A stretch of DNA of 64,000 nt from Gammaproteobacteria bacterium 54_18_T64 (GTDB lineage: Bacteria > Pseudomonadota > Gammaproteobacteria > Pseudomonadales > Porticoccaceae), in contig MAAU01000096.1 in NCBI GenBank assembly GCA_002162825.1, forward strand, positions 1-64,000, written 5' to 3'. Positions 19,092 through 28,360 of this stretch are shown piece by piece. Below the pieces are notes generated by a model. It worked only from the letters and a program-made list of their open reading frames with translations. It did not search any database and had not been told where the DNA came from. The stretch's first letter is position 1. Every line of letters begins with the position of its first letter. The translations under genes and the position numbers were made by a program.

Positions 19092-19109
19092 TTACTACTT
19101 TTGTGGTAA
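19092..19109. promoter_or_regulatory. candidate operator of the parD-like/parE-like operon
   Basis: TTACTAC - 4 nt - GTGGTAA is a 7-bp inverted repeat with one mismatch just upstream of the ParD-like start at 19079. Ribbon-helix-helix antitoxins usually repress their own promoters at such repeats. Short and imperfect, so tentative. Confidence 0.4.
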
Positions 19110-19210
19110 CCGTACGCGCCTATTTAGCAAAACACCAGCCAGGGGTAAGCTGGCCTATCAGCATCCTTTCAAAGGGGTCTGACCCCTTTAATTTTTAAGT
19201 CTTATAAGGT

Positions 19211-19291
19211 TTTCGCTTGCGGGTCATTGGGATACTCCTTTGGCGACATTGTCGCTAATTTAAAGTATCCGTCAAACTGGGGGAGGTTCAG
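19211..19291 (-). repeat. about 81-bp direct repeat, copy 1 (possible IS end)
   Basis: The segment from TTTCGCTTGC to GGTTCAG recurs near 19534-19614. On the minus strand it contains GGAG, then ATGACCCGCAAGCGAAAA, coding MTRKRK. This resembles the start of an IS3-type transposase OrfA with its upstream region. A GCGAC/GTCGC palindrome lies inside. The reading frame stops after ten codons. Reading it as an IS end is inference. Confidence 0.6.
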
Positions 19292-19533
19292 ACCCCTTTA
19301 ATTCTAAATATGGATGCCCCTAGTTTAGGGGAGGTTTACAGTTACAGCATCCTTTCAAAGGGGTCTGACCCCTTTAATTTTTTGTGGACAAGGGAAAGAC
19401 TTAATTAATTCGAGTCTGACCCCATTTCTTTATGGCAAAAGGGTCTGCCCCCTTTGATTTACGGAAAAAGGGTCTGACCCCTTTAATTTTGTGCGCTGGA
19501 AAAAGTGGTAAAAGGGTCTGACCCCTTTAATGC

Positions 19534-19614
19534 TTTCGCTTGCGGGTCATTGGGATACTCCTTTGGCGACATTGTCGCTAATTTAAAGTATCCGTCAAAC
19601 TGGGGGAGGTTCAG
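19534..19614 (-). repeat. about 81-bp direct repeat, copy 2 (possible IS end)
   Basis: Second copy of the segment at 19211-19291, in the same orientation and essentially identical over the shared stretch. It is joined on both sides to REP-like GTCTGACCCC sequences. The two copies bracket about 240 bp that contain five REP-like units. Boundaries are approximate by one or two bases. Confidence 0.6.
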
Positions 19615-19641
19615 TCTGACCCCATTTCATTTTTTTTGTCC

Positions 19642-19679
19642 AATAAAAAAGCCCCAGCGTTAGCCAGGGCTTTTTTATT
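19642..19679. terminator. strong terminator downstream of the S-layer-like gene
   Basis: A perfect 13-bp stem, AATAAAAAAGCCC at 19642-19654 against 19667-19679, with a 12-nt loop and six T on either strand. It lies 70 bp after the stop of the minus-strand RTX gene. It would end a highly expressed transcript and isolate it from the REP array. Confidence 0.9.
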
Positions 19680-19748
19680 GCTAAGACAAAGACTTAATAA
19701 AATCGAGCCTGAACCCGTCCTCTAAGCTTTGACTTTTTGATCTACAAA

Positions 19749-22700
19749 TTAGGCAAAAGTAATGATGCCATTTGTAATTGCGCCATCTACTTGAGCAGCA
19801 ACACCAATGATAACTAAGCCTTCAGTTGCAACAGTATCAGTCGCGTCAGCGATTGCATATGTGTAGAACAATGCGTCAACATCAGTTGTTGAAGCGGTGC
19901 CTGCAGCATTAGTAGCACTTGAAGTAAACATATTAGTTGCACTGTCATATACACCAACAAACTGTCCAACTTCATTTGTAGTAAGAGTAGTAGTGATTGC
20001 ACCACCAGCAGCTACTTCTGTAAAGTTATCGTAATCAGCTTCAGTTTCTAGTGCACCCGTTAGGTTCAATGTATCTGTTGCAATTACAGTAATGATATCT
20101 GCATTTGTTACATCAACACTTGGTGTTGTAATTGTTCCAAAGTCAGAATCACCTGCAGCAACCATCACGATATCAACAGAAGCACCTGTTGTAATGATAT
20201 CAGCACCAGTACCACCAGTAATTGTTTCAATACCTGCGGAACCTGTGATCGTATCATTACCAGCGCCACCAGAAAGTGCAATTACACTTGCACCAACTGC
20301 TGCTTTAGTCAGAGTAATTGTGTCATCACCTTTACCACCAGAGATTGTGAACTCACCATCAGCCGCAGCAGTTGCCTCAGTGATGGCAATTGTATCTGCA
20401 CCATCTGAACCAGTGATTGTTACATCGTTATCATTGGCACCAGCAGATGTAGTAGTTAGGGTTAACTTAAGAGCGTTTGTACCACCCAAACCACTTGCAT
20501 CAACAACGATGTCATCAGCAGCATTTGTACCACCAGCAAGAGCAGCCGCAGTTGCAGTAATCAAACCACCAGAAGCAGTTGCTATAGCATTAGCGTAGCC
20601 ACCTAATGTCCAAGTGAAAAGACCAGCTGTAGCACCAGAGAAGTCAATTGTCTCAACATTTGATATTGTCTTAAACGTATTGTCATCAATAGTTAACGTA
20701 GCAGTTGTCGCGGCAGCTTCAGATATTCTCAATATATCGGCATCAGCACCACCATCAATAGTAGTAGCAGCAATAATTGCTTGAGTAGCAGCAGTAATAA
20801 CATCTTTGCCAGCACCAAGGTTATAAGTAGAACCTGAAGCACCAACAGTTACTGTATCAACAAAACCAGAACCCGTTACAGTTGAACCTGCAAACAATGA
20901 ACCTGCAGCTGTTAGACCCAACGAAGATGTTGCACCATCACCTATCAGGGCGGAGGCATCGATGGTTACTGCTTTAGCTGTGGCCACGTTTTCTAGATCG
21001 AAAGCAGCACCAGTTAAGTTGATCGCAGTTACTTTATCAGCAGTGAAATCAGCGACGGTGGCTGTACGTTGCGCACCGGCTGTTGCAGAAGCACCAAATG
21101 CTGTCGCAAGATTGATAGTTTCAAAACCATTTGCCGTAATGGAGTCTGCATCGATTGCCACACCGGCGGCAACGCTGCTATCACCCAAGGCCAGGCTTAA
21201 TGAGTCTGTTGTGCCTGTGTCATTAGCCAGAGCAAAGCTAATGCCTGCAGCGTTAACCGCACCGTTAACAGTCACATTTGCCGCTTGTGTCGCCGTCAAA
21301 CCAGTAAATGAAGTCGCACCAGCCGTTGCTGTTACCGTCAGGCCTGTCAAACCGGCAACAAGTGCCATGTTGAAGGAAGTCGCTGTTTGCACTGTTTCAA
21401 AGTTAACGTAACGCGCACCTTCGTCAGCAGCATTCAAGTCAGCTACAGCAGCGATGACGATGGTATCGGTACCGGCACCACCATCAATAGCGGTGGTGTG
21501 GGTAGTCGCCAATGTGCCGTTTGTAGTAACAGTATCGTCGCCAGAACCGCCTGTCACCTTGGTATCGGTTTCAGTATTAGCATCCAGGGTTAAAGAAATA
21601 CCACCAGTATTCGCAGAGGCATCAACTGTATCGATACCATCATCTAACGCACCCAGTGTAACTTTACCAGCACCTGTTACAGTCAAAGTGCCATCAACAC
21701 CTGTAGTTTCTACAGGTGCATTGAGGTCAACGGCAGCATTGATGGTGATAGTTTTGGCAGCCGCCAAATCCAGTGCATCGAACTCCGACTTAGTGCCGGT
21801 AGCATTGACAGTAACAGCCGTTAATGCAGCACCGGTAATGGCAACATCTTCATTAGCATCATTAGCACCATCTGTAACAGCTGTCAGATTTAGTGTTGCA
21901 CTTGTATCAGTGGCCTTATAGGCAATTGTTTGCTTTCCAGCACCACCATTAGCGGCATCAATTACCACGCTCTTAAGACCAACAGTGACACCTGCGCCAA
22001 CTGTAATCGTAGCATCACCTTCACCACGGTTTACATTGACAGTAGTGAGCGAGGCTTGTGCAGAAAAGTCCGCCGCTTGATTGTGATCAAACAGCTCAAC
22101 CGTTTCAATACTGGTCAATGCTGGCAAGCTAAATGCGCCACCATCTGAAAAGATTTTCAGGGTATCTGTGCCCGCGCCGCCGTCGAGTGTGTCTGCTGCA
22201 GAAGCTGTATCAGTACCTGTATCGTCGGCAACAAAAGTATCATCGCCGGAGGTACCGGTGAACGTATCCACAGAGGAGGTCAAAGTAAACGTCGAGCCAG
22301 CTGTCTGCGTACCAGAATCGGTAGCCGCTTTAGACGCATCAATAGAAGCAGTCGTCGCATCAACCGAATCAACCGAAGCTTTTGCGCCATCAGCAGTGTA
22401 GTCAGCGTCCAAAGTATTAGCAGAGTAATAAGAAGCAGCTTCAACCTTGTTGTCCAGTACCAGGCGATCGGCAGCGGCGGCACCAGCAGACAGAGCCAAC
22501 ACTAGCTGATCAACATTGACGGTAGAACCATCACCATTAACCCAGTATTCCAGGCCTTCGGCTTCGGCAGCACGTTCAAACAGGCGGTTGTAAAGCTCGC
22601 TCACCACCTGAGTGCGGGTTTTTGAACCCAGGTCAGCCGCGTATTCGGGCTGCTCGTTGACGATATTTGAGCGAAGTTGCTCCAAAGTTAAAGTGCCGCC

Positions 22701-22799
22701 GTCAATTTCGGCAGTCCAATAAGCCAAACCACCGGCATCGGCAGCACGGCCAAGGAGGCCGATATAAATTTCTTCAATTGCTTGAGTAGTTGTTGCCAT
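19749..22799 (-). CDS. S-layer-like RTX protein with DUF4214-type N-terminal repeats
   Basis: A 1016-residue Ala/Thr/Asp/Gly-rich protein, with no cysteine seen. Two DUF4214-like repeats open it: YIGLLGRAADAGGLAYW (about 12-28) and LYNRLFERAAEAEGLEYW (about 69-86). From about 180 it shows RTX-type calcium-binding motifs (TSGDDTF, GGAGTDTL, GGSGDDTV, GGKGDDTI, GGAGNDTI, GGTGADII), the densest set at about 815-870. Between them lie long Thr/Ala beta-rich stretches. There is no Sec signal; the hydrophobic end NGIITFA fits type I secretion. The layout resembles Caulobacter RsaA. GGAG lies 9 nt before the ATG. Base composition appears more AT-rich than its neighbours. Likely an S-layer subunit; a large adhesin is the alternative. 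Confidence 0.8.
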   Translation of the reverse strand: MATTTQAIEEIYIGLLGRAADAGGLAYWTAEIDGGTLTLEQLRSNIVNEQPEYAADLGSKTRTQVVSELYNRLFERAAEAEGLEYWVNGDGSTVNVDQLVLALSAGAAAADRLVLDNKVEAASYYSANTLDADYTADGAKASVDSVDATTASIDASKAATDSGTQTAGSTFTLTSSVDTFTGTSGDDTFVADDTGTDTASAADTLDGGAGTDTLKIFSDGGAFSLPALTSIETVELFDHNQAADFSAQASLTTVNVNRGEGDATITVGAGVTVGLKSVVIDAANGGAGKQTIAYKATDTSATLNLTAVTDGANDANEDVAITGAALTAVTVNATGTKSEFDALDLAAAKTITINAAVDLNAPVETTGVDGTLTVTGAGKVTLGALDDGIDTVDASANTGGISLTLDANTETDTKVTGGSGDDTVTTNGTLATTHTTAIDGGAGTDTIVIAAVADLNAADEGARYVNFETVQTATSFNMALVAGLTGLTVTATAGATSFTGLTATQAANVTVNGAVNAAGISFALANDTGTTDSLSLALGDSSVAAGVAIDADSITANGFETINLATAFGASATAGAQRTATVADFTADKVTAINLTGAAFDLENVATAKAVTIDASALIGDGATSSLGLTAAGSLFAGSTVTGSGFVDTVTVGASGSTYNLGAGKDVITAATQAIIAATTIDGGADADILRISEAAATTATLTIDDNTFKTISNVETIDFSGATAGLFTWTLGGYANAIATASGGLITATAAALAGGTNAADDIVVDASGLGGTNALKLTLTTTSAGANDNDVTITGSDGADTIAITEATAAADGEFTISGGKGDDTITLTKAAVGASVIALSGGAGNDTITGSAGIETITGGTGADIITTGASVDIVMVAAGDSDFGTITTPSVDVTNADIITVIATDTLNLTGALETEADYDNFTEVAAGGAITTTLTTNEVGQFVGVYDSATNMFTSSATNAAGTASTTDVDALFYTYAIADATDTVATEGLVIIGVAAQVDGAITNGIITFA

Positions 22800-23332
22800 T
22801 CTTATGTATCTCCAAAAAAAATTATCGAAATCGACATTTTAGATCTCACCTAACGCCTTCTTATTATTGCGAAGTTTTAAGTAAAGCCCGTCGGCCATCC
22901 GATCTAAATAGCCGCGCCTGTGTTCCTCACATTCACGGCCCACATGGTTTGCGTCCCGCTCCGTCTAGCTCACATGTAAGCATGGTCATACAACCAAGCG
23001 ACACGCGGGCGGAATCCTAGCACAGATATTTTGGCTTTAAAACAATTCACCAGGGCTGAAATAGAAATAGTCAAGATAAGGCCAAAAAAAGCTAAAAAAA
23101 CGAACAATTTCACTAAGTAAGCAGCCACACGTCACCCAAAACTTCAAGGCTATTTAGCATATAAAGTGATTTACCACACAGTCGCTTATGCATTTCAAAG
23201 CAACAGCTCATTTACACAGCGAAATTCAGCTTTACCCCCCCTATTTAGGGATTAGCGTCACAGAAAACAAGGATGGCCGCACCGTGCAGACCAAGTCCTT
23301 AACAAGCCTTTAACAAACACTCTAAATCAGCC
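22800..23332. other. 533-bp gene-free region upstream of the S-layer-like gene
   Basis: Separates the start of the S-layer-like gene from the end of the three-domain glycosyltransferase gene. I see its ribosome-binding site (GGAGA on the minus strand) and an AT-rich leader. There is a short CCCTA/TAGGG palindrome at about 23239-23250. I see no convincing coding region and no strong terminator. A long leader and an independent promoter for the S-layer-like gene are likely here but not identified. Confidence 0.5.
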
Positions 23333-26300
23333 CTACTTAATCACGCCGCTACTAAGGATATTATGTAAACGCTTGGCCAACAACGGATAAGTATGGGCGC
23401 GATACCAACTTGCCTGCCGCTCAGCGGTCTCGATGACAGTCGGCGACTGGACTTTAATTTGCTGAACCAGACCTTGCAGACCAGCTGTTATGTCTGCCAC
23501 CTCGCAACCGGGCAGTTGATGGCTAATGTCCTTAATATCATCGAATATTGCCAGTGGCGTGGTGGCAACGGGCTGGCCGGTGGTAATACCATGGCGAGCT
23601 GCGGCGCTGGCCGCCTCGCCCGTTGCCTGGTAGGGGAAGACAATCAACTCGGCCTGCTTGAGATAACCAAGACTGGTGACGTCGTCCAGGTATTCTGTTT
23701 TGAGGGTAATGTGAACGCTTAGACCCAGGTCGCGGATGGTGCGGCGGGCCTCGACAATAATGCGCGCCGACTCCTCGGCCGGATATTGGGCATTAAGCAT
23801 TAGCAGGTGGCAGTTGATGCCCTCGTTTAGCAAACCCTGCAAGCTATGGATTAATTCGATCAAACCCTTGTGTGGGAGGAAGAAGCCATAGCTCGCCAGA
23901 ACAAAGGTCTCGGGGTTTTGCAGGGCTTGCAACAATTGCGGCTCGGCAATTATTTGCTCTAGCGGTTGCTCTATGTCGGGCATGGGCATGATGGCGAGGG
24001 GAAAGAGGCTGACATTCGCAACGAGGTCGAGCTGCTTTAAGCGGTTCAGGTCGTTTACCGAATGTACTAAAATCGTCGCGCACTGCTGTAAGGCAGGCTG
24101 TAAATGGCGCAGGGCTTTTTCGGGGGCAAAGTCGGGGTCGTGGGTGGAGTGCAGTTCGAGCACGACCTTTATATTGCGCGCCACTAATTCGTCGATTAGC
24201 TGGGTAAGCTCGACGTAATCATAGAAAAAATAATTAAATTGTATGAGCACCACGTCTATCGCCTGTTCGCACAGGTCGGCCTGCAGGGCACTTAAACTAC
24301 CATCGCTCCAGTTGCGCCGTACATTAGCGCCATCTGCTGCCAGCAGACCCTCGCTGGTGTTGGCGCAAATCAAGGCCGGCGGGCGGGGCAAGTAGTCGAC
24401 TAGACCCCTGGCATAGGCGGCAATACCGCACTTGGTGTTCCAGGTGGTGACCCAGGCGGTGCGCGGCCGCGCTTGCTTGCCCTGCTCGCCATTAAGGTTT
24501 TGGGCAAACTCGCGGTGGCGTAATGCGACATCACGCCATTGAAAGTCACGCTGCAGTAAGTGCTGTGCGGATTCTACTTTCACCTGACGCTGTTCGGGTG
24601 TAGCGGCATAAGCCGCCAACAAGCACTCTTTTAAATGGGCGGCACGAGGCTCGGCCCATACCGAATCAAATACCGGAAAGTGGCTACGCGCAGGTACAAA
24701 ATCATAATCGACCAGCCAGGCTGTTTGCTGATTGCAAAAATCGAGCTGACCACCCCAGTTGGTGGTGATCACCGGCAGGCCGGAGAGCATGGCCTCGGCC
24801 ATGGGCAGGCCGAAGCCTTCGGCCCGACTGGGGCAGACCATAATGTCACACTGCTCGTAGAGGGCTTTGAGTTCGGCCTCGCTTAAATCTTGTTCAATTA
24901 GCAGTACATCCGGGTAGTCAACAACATCACGCTGGCAAATAGAAAGCTGCTCACCCACGGTGTTATGGGGGTTGGCGAAGGTTTTAATCACCAGCGTGAC
25001 GGGGTCATTTGCGCTAAAGGCTTCGCCATAGGCCTGTAGCAGTACGTCGACCCCCTTGCGGGGAAAGCACGAGGAGACATGTAAAAAGCGGAAGGGCTTT
25101 GCGCTAATGCTATAGGACTTGTCTACCGTGATAGCCTGCCAGTGATCGACACCACAGCCGGAGGTAATCAAAGGAATGGCGAGACCGTTGTCGCGCATGA
25201 TTTTTTCGACGTGGGTCGACAGGCAACTCATACCCTGTAAGTAGAAATTAAAGTCGTCGACCCAGGGTATGGGCAAGGCGCTCTCTTCCCAGGCGAAATG
25301 GTGGATAACATTAGTGGCGGCGTTCATGTCTCGCACGCGGGGCGGATAGAGGTTGCGACTGAGGATGTCGACCGGGCCTTGCTCGAGGCGCTGTTGATGG
25401 AGAGCGGCGATATCGGCGTGTTGACTTAGGTAGCCTGCATCGGCCTCATAGTCGCCAGGGCCTTCGGTGGAATAGAGGCTGACATCGCAGTGCTCAGCGG
25501 CGAGAGCTTTGGCGGTTTCTCTGTTGAGCAAGGCCAGGCTGTAGCTCGAATCAAAGGGGCCTGCGATTTGCCAAACGGGCTGGCTCGGCGCTGCCCGGTT
25601 GAGACGTAGGGCCTGACGAATAATATGTTCATTGTGGGCCAGACTATTGGCGACCTGCAGTTTGTCTTGCTCGCTCAAGTCTAATGCCTGCAAGGCAGCG
25701 ATCAGCTTTTTATACGCGAGGCTATCTTGCTCAAGAGTGGGCACGGCCTCGGGGCGCTGGCTACGTGTTTGCGCACATTGCTCGAGAACGGCCAGCGCAG
25801 TGGCTGCCGATTTCTCCCAGCTAAAGGCCTGACTTTGTTTACTGGCGTGCTCAATCAATTGTTGGCGAAAATCGACATTGGTGAGGGCCTTTTCAATCAG
25901 GGTCGCCATTTCAAGGTGGTCATCGGGGTCAAACAACGCCGCTTCAAGACCGATGACCTCAACCAGACTGGTACGATTAGCGCCGATTGTTGGGATGCCC
26001 AGGGTCATCGCCTCCAAAGCCGGCAAGCCAAAACCTTCGTGAAAAGAGGGGAAAACAAAGAGCGCGGCACACTGATAAAAAGCCAGCAGTTCGGCATCGC
26101 TCACATAACCACCGAACACCAGTTGACCGGTAATTTGCAGCTCGCTCGCCAACTTGAGCAAGCCCGTTTTTGTCGGCTCGTCGACCCTGCCCACCAGTAC
26201 TAGTGGATAAGCCTGCTGTACAGCCGGGGGCAACAGGGCATAGGCCCGAAGCAAGCCGGGCACATTTTTACGCACATCAAAACCACTGGGGGCGTAGAGA

Positions 26301-26983
26301 ATGTAAGCCGCCTCGAGGCCAAAGCCGGCGAGAATCGTTTCGGCCTCTGTCCTATCGGCATCGGGGGCAAAATGGGTGGTGACGGCGGTGCTGACATTGA
26401 CGACCTTGTCCGCGGCTATATCAAGAGCTTGTTCGACCTCTTGTTTGACATAGGCCGAGATGGCCAGCACTTTGTCGGCCTTTTTTAATGAAGCAATTTT
26501 TTTCAGATAACTGTAGCGAATTTCATCATTGGGCAAATAAACATCTTGCTGCAAGTAAGGTATGAGGTCGTACTGAATCAGAGCAACCGGGATATTGTCT
26601 GAAAACGCGGCAATACTAGTAGTCGCGTGATCGTTGAGCCCCTCAAACAAGCTGGTGAGGTAGAGCACGTCGGGCTGCAGGGCCTCGATAAAGTACTCTC
26701 TGATAATTTCCGCCGCACACTGCTTGGCCTGATAAATACTGTGGGCATCATTGGGCGTGGGCACCTGAAAAGTGATAATACGGGCTGCCGGCAACAGATC
26801 TTGTAAATCGTTTTCAATCTCGGCAATGGTCTGCGGATTCAACTGCGCATTGAGTAAGACCCATACTTCGTGCTGGCTACCCGCTTGCTTGATGATTTCG
26901 CGCACAATGGCCATTGAGTAACGACCAATACCATGATGCCTTGAGTTCGATTGGCAGGACTGCAGGTCAATGGCTATTTTCAT
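23333..26983 (-). CDS. three-domain glycosyltransferase (GT4-type polysaccharide polymerase)
   Basis: A 1216-residue protein made of three GT-B modules. Module 1, about 1-400, starts MKIAIDLQSCQSNSRHHGIG and has SFHEGFGLPALEAMTLGIP. Module 2, about 470-840, has SRAEGFGLPMAEAMLSGLP. Module 3, about 860-1216, starts TAWVTTWNTKCGIAAYARGL and has a less typical C-half, FPYQATGEAASAAARHG. No signal peptide or membrane span, so it acts in the cytoplasm. Such multi-module enzymes build repeating O-polysaccharides, as WbdA does for polymannose. Here D-rhamnose or mannose transfer is inferred from gmd/rmd. Confidence 0.85.
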   Translation of the reverse strand: MKIAIDLQSCQSNSRHHGIGRYSMAIVREIIKQAGSQHEVWVLLNAQLNPQTIAEIENDLQDLLPAARIITFQVPTPNDAHSIYQAKQCAAEIIREYFIEALQPDVLYLTSLFEGLNDHATTSIAAFSDNIPVALIQYDLIPYLQQDVYLPNDEIRYSYLKKIASLKKADKVLAISAYVKQEVEQALDIAADKVVNVSTAVTTHFAPDADRTEAETILAGFGLEAAYILYAPSGFDVRKNVPGLLRAYALLPPAVQQAYPLVLVGRVDEPTKTGLLKLASELQITGQLVFGGYVSDAELLAFYQCAALFVFPSFHEGFGLPALEAMTLGIPTIGANRTSLVEVIGLEAALFDPDDHLEMATLIEKALTNVDFRQQLIEHASKQSQAFSWEKSAATALAVLEQCAQTRSQRPEAVPTLEQDSLAYKKLIAALQALDLSEQDKLQVANSLAHNEHIIRQALRLNRAAPSQPVWQIAGPFDSSYSLALLNRETAKALAAEHCDVSLYSTEGPGDYEADAGYLSQHADIAALHQQRLEQGPVDILSRNLYPPRVRDMNAATNVIHHFAWEESALPIPWVDDFNFYLQGMSCLSTHVEKIMRDNGLAIPLITSGCGVDHWQAITVDKSYSISAKPFRFLHVSSCFPRKGVDVLLQAYGEAFSANDPVTLVIKTFANPHNTVGEQLSICQRDVVDYPDVLLIEQDLSEAELKALYEQCDIMVCPSRAEGFGLPMAEAMLSGLPVITTNWGGQLDFCNQQTAWLVDYDFVPARSHFPVFDSVWAEPRAAHLKECLLAAYAATPEQRQVKVESAQHLLQRDFQWRDVALRHREFAQNLNGEQGKQARPRTAWVTTWNTKCGIAAYARGLVDYLPRPPALICANTSEGLLAADGANVRRNWSDGSLSALQADLCEQAIDVVLIQFNYFFYDYVELTQLIDELVARNIKVVLELHSTHDPDFAPEKALRHLQPALQQCATILVHSVNDLNRLKQLDLVANVSLFPLAIMPMPDIEQPLEQIIAEPQLLQALQNPETFVLASYGFFLPHKGLIELIHSLQGLLNEGINCHLLMLNAQYPAEESARIIVEARRTIRDLGLSVHITLKTEYLDDVTSLGYLKQAELIVFPYQATGEAASAAARHGITTGQPVATTPLAIFDDIKDISHQLPGCEVADITAGLQGLVQQIKVQSPTVIETAERQASWYRAHTYPLLAKRLHNILSSGVIK

Positions 26984-27117
26984 AGAGTTCTCAAGTTGGT
27001 GGATCTTGCCGCAAGAGTTGATCTTATTCAGAGGGCGTAAGGATTTTATTTTTTCTGTATTTTGCGAGCGCGCCCAACACCAGGTTAAAGGTTTAAGTCT
27101 CAGGCGATGGCTTTACC

Positions 27118-28356
27118 TTAGGGTTCGTTCAGGTCGCGCCAAATTTCCCCGGCTCGGGGTGTGTCGAAAACTGGTTCAGAAACGGGCGTCTCGAGGGCTA
27201 AAAAGCTATGTAACCAGGCACTCATTTTCGGCGATTTACGGGTACAGCTCAGGGCATTTTTTTGTAACTTCGGCCGCGCCATGACTCGCCGTGCCAGGCC
27301 ATTGCCTACTTTCTTGTACGCAAGCTGGCCGGTCGCCTTAAAGCCATGGTGCTTTCTGTAGACGTTAAAACGTTTAACGCGATTCACCGCACCCACCAGG
27401 CGCATAAACCCGCTGTTTTGTATTTGCCCCACTGTTTCCTGAAGCTGCTTAATATGCACTTCACTTTGCGAAGCGACTTCCTGCAAATACTGGGTTTGTT
27501 GCAGAAGCGTGTTTATCTGGTTCTGTTGTTCCTGGGCTACACGCTGGTAATCGCGGTCCACCTTTTCAATACGCTGGTGGGTCTGTTGCACGTATTCGCG
27601 AGCCAAACCATAAAATTCGATGTGGTGAGGGTTGGCCTCACCAATATTATCGAGCGCCGCTGTAACCAGGGTCTCTGTAGCTGGGGTCTGGCCCTGTTTT
27701 TGCGCCAGCACAACGTAGTCTAAATTCGTTTCTAAAAACCACTCAATGTGGTCGCCAAAGGCCATGGCATTTTGCGGCCGAGCGGCACCGTTGAGGCGAC
27801 GTACATCCACCTGGGCAAAGCCCTGCTCCTGGGCAGCAAACTGCAAGAGCTGAGGTGGCAGAGGATGGCGGTGAGAGGGGTCCATATAGAAGGTATGGGC
27901 ACCGACGGCGAGGTTCTCGGGATTCGGGGTTTCGAGCAGCAATACGCCCGCCGGCAAAAGCACACGATGGGCCTGGCAAATAATTTCCAGCAATTCATCG
28001 AAGGCAATGTGTTCGGCAATGTGAAAACCACTGATCAGGTTCAGTGATTGATCGGGCAGTGCCTTTAGACAGGCCAGGGCATCCTGTTTGAAAACATCAA
28101 AGCCCTGCTGCTGACAGCGCTCAACCATGCTGGCATTGAGGTCTATACCGGCGACTTGCCACTGGCGCTGGCTCAACAAGCTCAACCATTCACCACGACC
28201 ACAACCTAGGTCAAGGGCGCTGGCTTGAACCTGTTGTTCGAGGCATTCAGCCTCTAAACTTTCGAGTAGTGGTAAGTATTGACGAAGGCGCTCGGCTATT
28301 TGTTGCTCACTGCCTCTAAAACGCTCTTCCAGGCGAAGATAAAACGCATCCTGCAT
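27118..28356 (-). CDS. SAM-dependent methyltransferase with coiled coil, possible chain terminator
   Basis: A 412-residue protein from the ATG at 28356, 4 bp after the wzt stop. SAM-binding motif ALDLGCGRGEW at 47-57, VAGIDLNASMVERC at about 68-81, and the DPSHRHPLP segment near 159-167. A Gln/Glu-rich heptad-like stretch at about 250-313 should form a coiled coil, followed by a basic tail that could bind membrane. In E. coli O9a, WbdD caps the O-chain non-reducing end, and its coiled coil sets chain length. This protein has the methyltransferase and coiled coil, but I recognise no kinase domain. A capping role is inferred. Confidence 0.75.
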   Translation of the reverse strand: MQDAFYLRLEERFRGSEQQIAERLRQYLPLLESLEAECLEQQVQASALDLGCGRGEWLSLLSQRQWQVAGIDLNASMVERCQQQGFDVFKQDALACLKALPDQSLNLISGFHIAEHIAFDELLEIICQAHRVLLPAGVLLLETPNPENLAVGAHTFYMDPSHRHPLPPQLLQFAAQEQGFAQVDVRRLNGAARPQNAMAFGDHIEWFLETNLDYVVLAQKQGQTPATETLVTAALDNIGEANPHHIEFYGLAREYVQQTHQRIEKVDRDYQRVAQEQQNQINTLLQQTQYLQEVASQSEVHIKQLQETVGQIQNSGFMRLVGAVNRVKRFNVYRKHHGFKATGQLAYKKVGNGLARRVMARPKLQKNALSCTRKSPKMSAWLHSFLALETPVSEPVFDTPRAGEIWRDLNEP

Positions 28357-28360
28357 ATTC

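Larger units (their letters stand above)
19165..19720. repeat. array of REP-like palindromes and related half-sites
   Basis: The unit AAAGGGGTC-T-GACCCCTTT is a perfect 9-bp palindrome around one base, usually followed by AATTTT. Perfect copies are at 19171-19189 and 19357-19375; both sit in a longer shared segment beginning CAGCATCCTTTC. Near-copies start at about 19437, 19465 and 19511. Degenerate copies or half-sites lie at about 19280-19305, 19411-19428 and 19611-19625. A diverged copy of the AAAGACTTAATTAATTCGAG context is at about 19689-19717. This array fills the 669-bp gap between the ParD-like gene and the S-layer gene. No gene is seen in it. Confidence 0.85.

Noticed and set aside
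19165-19720. CRISPR array
   Set aside because: The repeats are palindromic, unevenly spaced, variable in length and without uniform spacers. No cas gene is nearby. A REP-like array explains them better.
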